Positions 33,093 through 45,637 of a DNA stretch of 64,000 bases are shown here, piece after piece (positions within the stretch are counted from its first letter, which is position 1; every line of letters begins with the position of its first letter). The position numbers were made by a program, and so were the translations under genes. Origin of the DNA: Rhinopithecus roxellana (Eukaryota > Chordata > Mammalia > Primates > Cercopithecidae); assembly GCF_007565055.1 (NCBI RefSeq), contig NC_044561.1, positions 32,133,483-32,197,482 on the forward strand, given 5' to 3'. Under the pieces are notes generated by a model, which saw only the letters and a list, made by a program, of their open reading frames with translations, searched no databases and was not told the origin of the DNA.

Positions 33093-35883
33093 CTGGTTGT
33101 AATTTCTTTCCTTTCGATCCTTTGATATGCCTTTTTTTTTTAGTCTGACCCCTTAAAAGTAAATTATTTTACTTTGGATTTCTCACCCTTCAATCTTTTC
33201 TTTCTGGTTGTTTTTGTCTCTATGTCAGAATCTGGGCTTCATGAAATTTGAGGATGCAAAGTTTAGAGTCTCACCTCTTATTCAGAACATCCTTGATATA
33301 TTCCTCATCTGATTCTTCTTATTCACCTCCAGGGACAGAGAGACTGTTACTTCTGAAGCTCAATGCATTCATGCTGGCTTAATTTTAATTATGTCAAATA
33401 TGACCACAATTTTGTATGAGCCTCTGACACATTAGATTTACTTAAGGGTACAGCTATTATTTTTAAACCGATTTATTTGAATAATAAGCTTATTGCCTCT
33501 ACAAGAGTATATCACACAACCATTCCAACCAAAGCTTATGAATCATTATGATTTCATCAAGTTTGGAGAGAAGGAATGATTGGTGGTATGAAGCAATGCC
33601 AGAAAAATCACAGAACCATAGCTCTGTTTTTAACATTTGTGAAAGTGTTACATGTACAATTTTGCTTCACAAAAAGGGAGGGAGGGAAAGAGGAAGGGAG
33701 GCAAAGTGAAAAAACTGGTTTAACAATGGTGGTACACAGCACAGTATAATGAAGGGGAGGTGGTGATATTCCAAGCTGCTCTGAAGAGTTCATTTGGAGT
33801 GAGATGTCCACTTTAACCCTATGACATATGAAGTAAGTACATCATATGGTTTTGTCTGACGTAATTTTCCCTGCTTTATTCCAATTGTCTAGAGAGCATA
33901 GAATGAGATGGTGTCAAGTCATAAACCCACAGTTATGTAGGAACATTTAGCCAAGGGAAGGTTGGCGGCTTGGAAGCTTGTTTTATAACACATACTGGGT
34001 TCAACTCTGCCTTTCTGAGAAAGTTTCTTCAATACTGAATCTGAGTTTCCCTGGGATATGAAATCTCAACAGTAGAGTATACACATGAGCTATGGTCAAA
34101 CTCTTGATAATGAAGCTTTCAGGGGAAGGCAGTGGCCATCTTGAAACTGATTTTTGTCCCAGTAGTTGCTAGGGAGGAATTCTCTCATGTACAAAGAGAT
34201 ACCTTAGCAGACTGGATGCATGAATTGGTATGTGATTGATTCTTGTAGATCATTTCAGCCACGGTCTTTCATTTAAAATGCATCACTTAATCTAATCTTC
34301 TCTTACTATTTGAATTGCACTCTTTCAAATAATAACAGAAGTCAATCTAGTTTTAATACGGGAAATCCAGACCCAATGTTGGAATACATTTATCTTCTTT
34401 TCTCCAAAACATATATGTATATGCATTAAAATGTCTATCAGTAAAAGGAAACAATGATTGGTTCCAACAATCAATAAAATTACAATTCAGAAGAATTAAA
34501 GGTCATGGATAGCTGTAGTTTTTGCATTGGGCCTTGAGAAATGACAAGCAGACAGGAGAAACAGGCAAAGGTATCTATGACCTTAAATTCTGATTTATTT
34601 CAAGTTTAGCTGACTTGGGAGCCTGATTCAATTCTTCCTATTCTACATTTGTCCCACAAATGTTTCCTGTATTAAAAAAAAAAAAAATGGAAAGCATCTT
34701 GACTGTATATGTGTGGGAGAGGGTGGTGGAAGACAGCATTTCCAGAGGGTTTTTCTTTTCTGTCTTTCAGTATTTTGCAATCCATGTAATAGTTACTAAG
34801 TGTTGATATGCCAATCTCATTTACTCTCAAAGTAGGGCTATTTAGAATGCTCATCTTCACATTTAGACAGACTTTTTTGGGCCACCCCACTTTGTGATTC
34901 TAAGACATAACAATTCCAAATAAATGCATATGCAATAATTTTAGAAAACTGTTCTCAGCAATCACCTAATCTATAAAACAGACAACTTTTCTCTGTCACA
35001 AGTTTCCTATTGAATTATGTTTTCAAAATTTTCATCTCAAGTGAATATTTTAATTACTTCGAAGTTGAAAAGTGAGGAATTTAAAATGGATTGATGATAT
35101 GATTTGTCAGAGTTTAATAAAGGCTTCCGTATGACTCATTGCATTGTTTTATTGTTTGAGAGATTTAAAATTAAGAATTTGGAGAAAAACTAGAGATCTG
35201 AATTATTTCCAGGCAAAGAGTCAGATTTTCTCTTGTTACTGTATTATATTGACTTTTGGCATGTGACGGCCATACATGGGAAAAGAAAAAGATATGGAGA
35301 CCTGACCTCAGGCCCCTGGAGGACAAGCTCGACATGGTTTAGGACTTCCCCTTTGTAAGCACTCCTAACTCAATACTTTTGGAAAAAAATATAATAGGAC
35401 AAAATTTACTTAAGAGGAGTTACTAAACTGGCTTTGTAACAGGCATGTTATGACCAAGAGTTCTGCTCCATCCCCAGCCCTCCCTGGAGGCCCCTGGTTA
35501 TTCAGTCAACAGAGAAGGATGCAGGAATACTTCTTTCTCCTGGGCCTGCCCACACCACTTCTGCTCCTGTCCTTTGTCACACACTTGTCTCTTAGATTCC
35601 CTTTGGCTTTGAAACCACTTTTAGCTCTTCTTCCCCAAAGCCATCCTGAGTCTCTTTCTGATGCCTGTTTCTTGGACATTCCAGGTACCTGCATATTTCT
35701 TCAGTATATCCTTAGTCTTAACTGGTGAGCACATTCACTTTCTGCCTAGAGACACACATTTCTCCCTCTTCTATGCACCGTCTGGAGCCTCCAGCCCCAG
35801 AAACAATTTCAAAAGGGAGATACTTTTAATGTTTTTATCTGAGCTACAAATCAAGTTTACTGTGCATTCCATTTGCAATCTCT
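33093..35883. other. Mostly unique sequence
   Basis: The only simple tracts are a purine-rich 'gggagggaggg' run near 33676 and an A-run at 34674-34687. No gene, RNA or clear repeat is seen in these 2.8 kb. Confidence 0.4.
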
Positions 35884-36022
35884 GTTCTCAATTTGAATGT
35901 ACACGAATCACCTGGAGAGGCTGTGAAAAGCAGCTCTGAGTCACTAGGTCTGGCCTGCACCCCACTGTGTTCCCAGGGGGTGCAGATGCTGCTGGTGTCA
36001 GGACCACACTGTGAGTGGCAAG
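35884..36022 (+). mobile_element. MER5A hAT MITE
   Basis: 'acacgaatcacctggagagg', 'gtcactaggtctggcctg' and 'gatgctgctggtgtcaggac' match MER5A in sense order. Confidence 0.75.
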
Positions 36023-36058
36023 GCTTTACAGTGCTTTATTTTCACTATTTGAAAACTG

Positions 36059-36498
36059 TACTAGTTTCTTAGGGCTGCCATTGCAAAGTACCACAAACTG
36101 GGTGACTGAAAACAAATTTATTAATCCAGAGGCTAGAGGTCCAAAGTCAAGGCATCTGTAGGAGCATGTTCTCTCTGATACCTGTAGGGGAAGCCTTCCT
36201 GCCTTTTCCTAGCTTCTGTTGGTCACCAATAATCCTTGGAGTCCCTGGCTTATAGATGCCTCACTCCAGTCACATGTCTGTCTTCTCCCTGTGTGGCTTC
36301 ACATTCGCAATTCACATTCACAGTCTTCTCTGTATGTGTGTGTGTCTCTGTGTCCAAAAACAAGAAACCAAATCATAACTTTCTTGTCTGTGTAAAGACC
36401 CTGTTTGCAAATAAGGTCACATTCTGAAGGACTGAAGGTCGAGATTTCAAGGATTTCAACATATCTTTTTGGGAGCCCAGCATTCAACCTATAACAGA
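36059..36498 (-). mobile_element. MLT1-type MaLR LTR, antisense
   Basis: It goes from 'tactagtttcttagggctgcc' through 'aaagtaccacaaactgggtg', 'gtgtgtctctgtgtcc' and 'aataaggtcacattctg' to 'ttcaacctataacaga', a near complete reversed MLT1 LTR. It follows the MER5A element closely. Confidence 0.85.
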
Positions 36499-36715
36499 GA
36501 CCCATTTCCTTTCTTTGTAGAATATGTAAGACTTTCTTTTTTCTTTTTTTTTTGAACAGAGTTAACCATTTTGATCAACAATTGAAACATGAGAAACTAA
36601 GAGTCTTTATAACAGGCCAAGAAGTAAAGCAGACATCTGGAATCATTAAGAAAGAGGCAGTGGAGGAGGATTTTTAAAAAAGAACTTTTCTTCTAGAGTA
36701 TAAAAGTAGAAAAAG

Positions 36716-36915
36716 CATTGACTTTTGAGTAGCCAGTTCTGAAATTCAAATCTTGACCTGTCACTTATTAGTTCTAGGATTTTGGGAGCAACTTACTTGC
36801 TTCTGCTCAACTTCTGTTTCCTCATAAGAAACGTGAGTATGATGATATTCATGATGGAGATAATCAGGAAGGCTTCCAAAGCACCTGCCGTGTAGTGGAC
36901 ATTGAGTACATGTGA
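36716..36915 (+). mobile_element. MIR relic
   Basis: 'gaaattcaaatcttgacct', 'gtcacttattagttctagg' and 'ttctgtttcctcataagaa' follow the MIR body in sense order. Confidence 0.65.
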
Positions 36916-38691
36916 TCATTATATTTGCAGTGTAAGTCTGTATTCTCAATATCTGATTGGAACTGTCAGCATTACTTAAACAGGTCACCCAGTGGGCCTT
37001 CCAGGGCTACCAAGTCACCTTTCAGGCATCAAACTTCTACCCCCTCTTCTTCTTAAACTACGATGATTGAGAAAAGCCAGAAGGACAAAGGGACTGCATT
37101 TCATGTATTTTCTGTGTAATTTCCCATCCTAGATTTTTAAGAAAAATACTGGTTTCTCATATGTCTCTATATTTTAATGTATATCATCATTTTTCCTTGT
37201 TGCATTTCTGTTTTTTTAAAAACCAATTTCTCCTAAGTGGATATTATACAAAGATAGATCCATATTTTGGTTGTTTGTGTATAAAGATATATGTTTGAAA
37301 TGTGGGGGCTTCTAAAATGAATCCAGCAGTGTTGGTCATTTGCTTTGGTGTTTGGATTAAAAAAATGGCCTTAGTTGTTACTAGTCTAGTATTTAAATAC
37401 TCATTGCTTTGCCATTTATTTTACAGATAGATTTTCCAAAGTAGAGTTTGAATGAAAATGGACACTGGTGAAGGGGAGTATGTGAAAGTTGCAAATCTAT
37501 TTTTCTAGTTGTGTAAGTCTTATGCTGCAAAAGTAAGAAAATACACAATGCTTAGCCTAGATTGGGCTTCCAAGTTGAATCTGGAACAAGTATTACTCAC
37601 CTCTCATGTGCCAACTACAGTGGAAGCTTACATACCCAAACAGTAGTGGATGTGATAGTGGAAAACTTTATCCTCATATTTTTGTTAACAATAAGGCGGG
37701 CATCATTCCTGAACTGGCTTATTATAGGTTCATATAAAACTACAGTGAACTAAAAGGATAATGTGTGTATATGAGTTGAATATGCAAGCAATACACATAG
37801 ATGCAATATGCTTACTCACATTTCTGTATTATTTTATAATTGCCGAACAAAGTAACTTGTTTTTAAGTAAAAAAGGTGTAACTATTTTTTGAAGATTACT
37901 TGCTTTTTTCCATAAACCAGCTAGTAAAGGGTGGAGGAGTCTAAAAGCCAATTAGAGACAAAGAACTCTGCTCAATAAGGGTTTGCTTGAAGTCAAGACA
38001 AATTGAATTGTTTCTCAAGTGAAGTAGGCTGACAGGAATGAGCAGGATATTCTGAATGTTTGCATCTGGTTTGATTCAAATGGTTTCATATTCGTGAAGT
38101 TTCAAATTAAAATAAAGCTCATAGCGAAATGAAATGCTATTTAAACCATGTGAACTGGAGCCAGTGAAAAAATGCATTCTTATAACCGCAGTGTGTGAAG
38201 TTCTGCTTGGTAAGTCATTTTTCGTGGAAGGTATGCAAAATTAAACCAGATACACCTGCATGCTTGGGTTAATTCTTGGGGTAAAATTAGGCCAACCATG
38301 CTCATCCAGTTTCTCAGTACAATTTGCTCAACTTTGTCTCTTTTCCTTATGGAGCATCTACAGCGTGTGAGGTAGCCCCAGAGGTGCTACAGTGGTGGTG
38401 CCCTTGAGGGGTTTATACTCTAGTGATGAAGACGAAAACACATGTTTTTATGTGCTAGACTGATTTATTGAATACTATTGAAGCTGATAAAAGAGGAGAA
38501 AGAAATAGAATTGGTTGCACATCTCTTTAAGCCAGAAAGCTAGAAACAGATGGCTCTTTGCAGTGACAAATGGATAATACCACAGCTGTGAAAAGCTCAC
38601 ACTACTGCTTTGCAAGATTTGGGGAGAACCCTTTCATAGTCAATCACAAAAGCTGTCTAAATGAAGAACCACCAAATAAGTTTTATATGCC
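36916..38691. other. Unique sequence
   Basis: No repeat or coding exon is recognised. Confidence 0.4.
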
Positions 38692-39121
38692 TGTATTCTT
38701 CAGGGTTCTCCAGATAAATAGAACCCACTGTACATGTATATATATACAGCAAGAGGGGAAGATTTATTCAAGGAATTCTTTTCATGTGATTGTGAGGGCT
38801 TGGTAACTCTAAAATCTTCAGGGTAAGCTGGCAGGCTGAAGACCCAGGGAAGAATTCAGCGAAGTCCAAAGACAAAAGGAATTCTGTCTGCTGGCAGAAT
38901 TCTTTTTAGCTCAGGAAAGGTCAGCATTTGTCCTGTTAAGGCCTTCAACTGATTGGATGAGGCCCACCCACGTTACGGAGGATACTTCTTATTCAGTGTC
39001 CACCCATTTAAATATTGATCTCAGCCAAAAAGTACCCTCATGGAAACATCCAGAATAAGTTTGACCAACTATATGGGCACTATGGTCCAGCCCAAGTTGA
39101 CAGATAAAGTGAGCCATCACA
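38692..39121 (-). mobile_element. MLT2-type ERVL LTR, antisense
   Basis: It begins 'tgtattcttcagggttctcc' and goes through 'cttcaactgattggatgagg', 'cccacccacgttacgg' and 'caagttgacagataaag' to 'gagccatcaca'. This is the order of a reversed MLT2 LTR. It is close to full length and well preserved in the middle. Confidence 0.75.
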
Positions 39122-39589
39122 CAGCCACTGATGGATCTGAAGTGCATCTGGGAATATGCTGTCTCAGTGAAGACCAGACCCCAAACCAGGCCTACAGAGA
39201 GCCCTGCTTAGTTTCAGAGGGAGAATATTAGAATTTAGACCTTACATTTGCTAGAAGATAGCACCCACAAGGGTAAACCACAAAAAGTAATGCAGAAATA
39301 AAATATTGGTGAAGTGTCTCAGAAAACCAAAAAGGGATCACAGGTGGAGCTTCTCTGATCCCACAGGAGTCTCAGCTCAGTCAGTACCTTTTCAGCTTGT
39401 TTCAAAATGTCAAGACCGAGGATAGGTGTAGCTAGGGGCTGGATTCTCAACCTGATGATTGACACCTGTTGCATGAATCATCATGACAACCCAACAGCTC
39501 TTACTCTAGTGAGCATGGCATGGTCTTCCAATTTTTTGGTGGAAGAAATTGGAGAGAGAGTCTTAGCTCAGTGGTGAAGAGAGGAAAAT
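39122..39589. other. Unique sequence
   Basis: Nothing recognised. Confidence 0.4.
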
Positions 39590-40065
39590 GGAGTCAGGTA
39601 GAGAACGAGCTCACCACCTGTTAGAGTTGACTCTACACCTGGCTACTTTTAAACCCCAAAGAGTTATATACCCTTCTCACTGCCTCCCACCCTCTACTTT
39701 ATGCAATTATGCAAAAACACCAAAGACATATCTGGACTCTCTAGGGCTGACACCTTTCTTGGCAACCCAATATACATTTTTTCACACTTTCTTCCTCCCC
39801 ATTGCACCCCTTGCCCTTTCCAAATGATGGTTTAAGGAGATCCTTTTCCAGATTACATTTTCCCCTAAGAATTTATTCTTATTTGACATGCTATTTATCT
39901 TAGTAATTTTATTTTTTTTGCCCCTGTGGTCTGCCCCTATCACTAGTATGTAAGCTCCCTGAAGTTAGAGATTTTTGTTTGCCTTGATCACTGTCTTATT
40001 TTCAGTGCTTTGAGCGGTGTCTAGCATGTAGTAAACACTCAATAAAGATTTATTGAATTAATAAT
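39590..40065 (+). mobile_element. L2 3' end
   Basis: The order 'gtatgtaagctccctgaag', 'gtcttattttcagtgc' and 'tagtaaacactcaataaag' then 'atttattgaattaa' is the L2 3' end in sense orientation. The 79-codon frame in it is chance. Confidence 0.8.
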
Positions 40066-40881
40066 TATTTCTCTGGTTGGAATGTAGCCAGTGTGGATTG
40101 GAAGAAATTTCTCCAAAAGAAGATAGTGCCCTTTAGGAAGCAGAAAATTTACCTAGTAGCCAGGCTTACCTATGTAGTACTTGGAGAGATTCAAGAAAAC
40201 TGAGTCAGCTAATCTTTGAATGCTAGGACTACCATCCCAAAGAACCCAAATTCAGGATACAAACATGGTTCCATCTTGTTTGGGATGGCCTCTAAATGAA
40301 GAGTAAATTATCTCTCTGGGATGACAATAGAGAGTCTTCAGGTGAAGAATAAATCAGACTACAAAGCTAACATATTAATTAGTTTGTTTTTCCTTTTGCC
40401 CCTTTCAGGTTGACAAACTTTTTTTTTTTTTCACTAAAGTGAGATGTATATAATGGGAACAAAAGCAGAAGTTGCCTTCACCATATTTCCCTTCCTGTCT
40501 TTTGCAAAAGCCAAAGTTCTCCTAAGAGATTGTGATAGGTATCCTGAACAGAGAATGGGGAGGGGTAGATAAGTGAAGAGACTTTTGACAGTGAGTGGGA
40601 GTAGAGGATAGGGAGAACTGCCAAGAATTGAAAGAAACTGTAGAGTAGTGGTTTCCAGAGAGCATGGACCCAAGACTTTCTTGTTGGTATTGTCTTTAGG
40701 TAGCACACCCTAGAGGCTGAATCTCAAACAGGGCTTGAAATAAGAGAGTCACTATACCACCACCAAGTGGAAACCATAAATCTCAGTCATGGCTATAATG
40801 GGCAGATGGTAAGAGCCTCCTTTTCCATTTTAGGGAAACCCATTAGCATTTTGGATTCTGGATCTACCCTGCAATGGTAGA
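40066..40881. other. Unique sequence
   Basis: A T15-type run lies at 40421-40432. Minus frames of 76-90 codons (40434-40708) overlap in two frames with no recognised domain. Confidence 0.4.
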
Positions 40882-41009
40882 GATGCAGGTGGACAGATAA
40901 ACCCTCAAATTGGGGCTTAGCCTGAGAGGGCTGTTGTCTTATATTGATGCAGGTGGACAGATAAGCCTCCCAACTGGGGCTTAGCCTGAGAGGGCTCTTG
41001 CCTTCATTC
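40882..41009. repeat. 64-bp tandem duplication at the LTR end
   Basis: Two units of 64 bp (40882-40945 and 40946-41009) start 'gatgcaggtggacagataa' and share 'ggggcttagcctgagagggct'-type text with about 85% identity. Confidence 0.9.
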
Positions 41010-41459
41010 AGGAAAGAATTCAAGGGTAAACCAGTCATGCTGGATAGTAATCTTTTATTGAACTGGAACTGTTCCTTGCAGAGCAGAACTCATAGACATT
41101 GTACCTAGAGCCATGAGCTGTGCTTGTTGGCTGTTGGAAACTATACTTATAGTCACGTATGTGCACTTTGAATTACATGCAAATCAAGGGGTGAGGTAAT
41201 GCAAATTGAGGAACAGGTTACACAGAACTTTTTAGGAAAGAAGTGGTAACATCCTGGTCACTGTCGTGGAAAGGTACAGTAGCTTCCAGGTGGTTGCAAT
41301 GGCATTTGCAAACTGTCATGGCACTGGTGGGAGTGTCTCATGGTAATGAACAATGAGGCCAGCTAGGGATCACTTTCTTGGCAATCTGCTGGTTCTTGGT
41401 GGTTTTTTCACTGCATCCCATCAGAACCTGGAATTAAGTCCAGCTGGTCTCCTACCTCA
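40882..41459 (-). mobile_element. ERV1-like solo LTR, antisense
   Basis: Read in reverse it goes from TGAGGTAGGAGACC through 'gccatgacagtttgcaaatg' and a polyadenylation signal in 'cagttcaataaaagatta' to 'ctgtccacctgca'. It has the general build of an ERV1-class LTR. No internal region is next to it. Its U5 end is duplicated (see 40882-41009). The family is not named with confidence. Confidence 0.6.
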
Positions 41460-43263
41460 GTAGTGGCTTCAGAGTTGTTTGGGATTGACATTCTCATAAT
41501 CTCTGGATTAGGGACTCTGAGACAGATTAAATTAGATCAAAAGTTTTTAAAATGCTGGATTTAAAGCTTAAAATTTTTAAAGTTAAAAAAGTTGGCTTTG
41601 CAGACTGAGATTCATAGCTACCATATTTATAAGAGTATGCAGAGGAAAAGTACTGGGGAAGAGTAAAGAGCAAAGGATGTCTTGAATCTGGACATCAAAG
41701 AAGAATGTATTAAGGAGTTAACTTCTGAGTTAGCTTTGAGGGCTTGGCAAAATGAAGGCACTTCACTATAGCTCCTCCTCTCAGGGTGGAAAATTCAGGT
41801 CTTTTACTGCAGTCTCAGCTTGTCTTTTGCCTTCCTGACTTCTAAGCAGTAGATCCTATAGGCCGTGCATCCTCCATCTATCTTTTCACTCTGCATCTCT
41901 CTGAACCTGCTGTACCTCCCAACTGTGTTCATGGTGCTCTGAATCTGTGTACTCCAGAGCTCCTACTTTAAGCTCCTGTGTTAACACACACAGTTGTTGA
42001 GTTTGCAGAAACACACATTCTTCTTTTGTTCTTCCTCTCTCTTCTTTCCCTCCTTATTTGATGAGTTCAACATGTCTCTATTTTAAAAAGATCTCTCCTT
42101 TCCAACTTAGACATCACTTTTCAACAGTCAGTGCAACTAGAACCCTAGAGCAGACTTAGGAATATATACTTACATCTTAAAATAAAAATGAGTCATACAT
42201 ACACTCATATTTTTAAAACTTAAACTATATTATAACATATACAAATGTTAAATACACTAAATAATATTTTTAAGGCAACTACAGAGGTAATTTTACCAAA
42301 AAATCCTGTGAGGTGGTAAGGAATCAAAGGAAAGTGTTATGTAATAGTTACCTCTGTACTGGGGACTTGGAGTCATACAACTTAAAGCAGAAATAATACA
42401 CAACTTTACTTTAAAATCTTTATGGCAGAAAGTTTATTGATTACTTTCCCTCAGTGTTTTCCAGAGCTTTTAAGACTCCTTTGTCGTCTTATCTTCAACC
42501 ACTCAGTATTTTCAGAATGTTAGGTAGACAGCTTTTCTCTCTTTACATACTTAATATATTTTCTGGTGTTATTAGGAAGATGCCTCCTCCCTCCAAAAAA
42601 AGAAAAATAATTTTCAAAAAGACTTTGACATAAAAACAAAACTTGTTTTTTGATTTTATTTTTTAACCTGGAAAGCTCTATTCTTTTTCCCCCACCAGCC
42701 TTTAACCACTTTGACGCTTTATATTCCAAATATCTTGGTAAATCTGTAATTTGATATTAGCATTTTGAGCAAAATTCTACTATAGAGTTTGTGTAGTATG
42801 ACCATTATTCACTCTGATTATATGATAAACTTCCAGTGGAATGAACATCTTTAGCAAGGGAAGAGGCGTTATGCACCCAAGCACATAGCAGAGAGGTCAT
42901 AAACATGGGGAAGAAAATTAAGGTTCTTTGATGTTCAGTCCTATGATTTGTCCCTTTGACCAGTCTTCATTCTTGCTGCTGCCTCTCATTTTATGCCAAC
43001 AGCCCTTATATTAATATTTGTCATGTAGGATAAACAGAAAAGGGTTGAATAAGTCATCTAGATCATCTAGGGCTCTTTAGTTTCATTCAGCATATAAGTA
43101 AAAAATTAAAATCCTGAACTCACATTGTTAAATTTTTTGTTTGTATGTATTTTATGGTTCACTCTTTAAGGAAAACAAAATTCTTTTCTGTGTTCTAATA
43201 CTATGATAAGAGTGTTTTAATCATATTAGTTGCTACTTGAATTAAATTACTTTCTCCTAAAGT
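41460..43263. other. Unique sequence
   Basis: No repeat or gene recognised. AT-rich around 42180-42260. Confidence 0.4.
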
Positions 43264-43423
43264 ACTTCTAAAACTTTAATGTATACATGAATCCCCTGGG
43301 CATCTTGTTCAAATGCAGATTCTAATTCAGTCAAGCTAAGCTGGAGCCTGAGATTCTGAATTTTTAGTAAGCTGCCAGATGATACCAGTGCTACCCATCT
43401 TTGCACCACACTTTGACCAGCAA
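43264..43423 (+). mobile_element. MER5A hAT MITE
   Basis: 'cttctaaaactttaatgta', 'gaatcccctgggcatcttg', 'gcagattctaattcagtc' and 'gcaccacactttgaccag' follow MER5A in sense order. Confidence 0.75.
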
Positions 43424-45274
43424 GATTCTAGAAAGGATTATTGACATTGAAGGTAAATGGTATTTTGAAAAAGAAAACAGGACAAATGCTCTGAATACAA
43501 TTAGAAGAGTAGAAGAGTGATTAGAAGAATAGAAAATATTACCAAATCTTTGAAGTTAGTTTTATCACTAGCAATAATTTTGCTGAAATCTTTCAAAAGA
43601 TGTTTGTTTCAGTTTTACCTGAAGGTGAATTCCCAAACCCTTAAATTTGATGAGCTCAGCTTCACCCAGTCCTTGGGCCAATTTTCACTAATCTGGGAAG
43701 AATTAGGAAGACTATCTCCATGCATGATTTGGGACTGGTGTGAGACTTGCTTCCTTAAATAAAATATTTGCTGTGCCTAGAGTGAGCCCACATATCCCGT
43801 GAATTACAGACTTTCCTTCTACCCACCCCTCCTCAACTACTCCTGCTACAGTTATAGTTTGTGTGAATGGGCCTCAGCCTTGGAACCTGAGTGTATTCTT
43901 GATCCTTCTTTTAGACTGTGTTTCTGATGTGATTCCCAGCTCACCTTTTGGGACTGTTAAACATCTCTTACAATCCCTTTCCCCATGAGGATGGGGCATA
44001 ATCCTGTCTTTATAGTCCGTAGCCCTCATGAACCACTATGAAAGAGCCCACCCACTCCAAGTGGAATTACTGCCAAGGGACAGATAAATTCTCATTGTGT
44101 CAGTCAGAACAAATGAAAACAATTCCATATATTAAAACCAAGAACAATTAACTTGTAGAAACTGATTACATAGATGGCAGAAGAGCTGAGATACTAAGTG
44201 GAGTGGGGAGCTAACCAATATATTAGTTATTACAGTCCTGGAGAAGGCAGTTTCACCAGACTCCAGGAATAGAGTGGCCCAATAGAAGCTAGAACCACAG
44301 CAGTTTTAGTGCAGAGGGCATGGGAGCTTGGTGAAGATATGGCCCTGGCGGATACTCTGCCTAATGCAGAGGGGAACAGGGAGATTACCCAGGCTTCTCC
44401 CTTCCCTCCATCATCACATCTCCCAAGGGTTCTTCCTATTGGCTGAACTCAGTGGGAAGCTGGAAAGTCAAATACTTAGATCTGGGATATGCAGACTGCA
44501 GGGTGGACCCCACCTGCTATGTTACAGAACAAAGTTGGTTTGTTGGGGCTAAAGGAGAGGAAGGATAGCTGAGCATGAACCCACAGGCAAATAGTTCTGT
44601 AAATATACGCACTCAGCAGACCGCGCTGTCTTGGGATAACATTAGTGCAGATCAAACTCAAGCCCTCTCTTCCCCATAACAGTGTGACTGTTAGACTGTT
44701 CAGTACCTCTCTGCAGTCATAGCTAAGAAAATCTCTCAGCCTCAGCCCTACTGTTGTCTCTCTCTCTGACAGCTCAACACTGTAGCACAAACTTGCCTTG
44801 AGCCAAGGTCACATGAGTTATGACACATGATGGAAAAGTAATTTCTTGAATGTTTATTTCCCACACTGTTGATGAAATATGAAACCATCTTTAATTTCCC
44901 CTTTTAAATCTGAAAATCTTAGGATGTCATAAAAGTTAGAATGTATGAGGTTGTTCTGAAATTCTATAAAAGCCATTTTTTTCCTCCCTCCTTCTATTTT
45001 TTTTAAAGTACTAGAAACTCAGGAGGCTCTGACATTTTGTATTGGTTACTTAACTCATAAAAAAGATGAGGTTTAGTTTTGGAGTTGTGCAATAAAATAT
45101 GGCTAGATTTACATTTTGGAGAAATGTGATCAAAATATTTCCCAAGCAACTTTTCCAGCAATAAACAATGCTACTATAGCAAATTAAATTGAAAATTAAA
45201 AAAATACATATTCTTTCTGACTATAGGTAAAAGTATTTCTCCTTTTCCAGTTGATGAGTTATAATTTTCATTAG
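43424..45274. other. Mostly unique; possible old LTR at ~44090-44540
   Basis: The part 44090-44540 ('cagtcctggagaagg', 'cttcctattggctgaactc', 'gtgggaagctgg') has the feel of an old LTR, but I cannot name it or set edges. Frames on both strands at 44328-44790 have no domain. Confidence 0.35.
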
Positions 45275-45288
45275 ATAAATGCATGGGA

Positions 45289-45588
45289 GGCCGGGCGCCG
45301 TGGCTTAAGCCTGTAATCCCAGCACTTTGGGAGGCCGAGACGGGCGGATCACGAGGTCAGGAGATCGAGACCATTCTGGCTAACATGGTGAAACCCCGTC
45401 TCTACTAAAAAATACAAAAAAAAAAAAAACTAGCCGGGCGAGGTGGCGGGCGCCTGTAGTCCCAGCTACTCAGGAGGCTGAGGCAGGAGAATGGCGTAAA
45501 CCCGGGAGGCGGAGCTTGCAGTGAGCTGAGATCTGGCCACTGCGCTCCAGCCTGGGCGACAGAGCGAGACTCCGTCTCAACAACAAAA

Positions 45589-45631
<43 letters not shown>
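45289..45631 (+). mobile_element. Full-length young AluYR with (AAAT)n tail
   Basis: A complete dimer runs from 'ggccgggcgccgtggcttaag' to 'gactccgtctcaacaac'. Target duplications ataaatgcatggga and ataaatgcatgaga lie at 45275-45288 and 45632-45645. 'ctagccgggcgaggtggcgg' and 'ggcgtaaacccggg' are the Old World monkey form. The linker A-run is 14 bases. Confidence 0.94.
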
Positions 45632-45635
<4 letters not shown>

Positions 45636-45637
45636 AT
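45585..45637. repeat. (AAAT)n microsatellite in Alu tail
   Basis: About 13 aaat units grew from the Alu tail. The minus frame 45405-45641 reads through it as a leucine/isoleucine/phenylalanine/tyrosine repeat and is not a gene. Confidence 0.93.

Noticed and set aside
40395..40440. Possible splice acceptor (T-rich run and cag before gttgac)
   Set aside because: No open, conserved-looking exon follows and no partner donor is recognisable; T-runs of this kind are common here.
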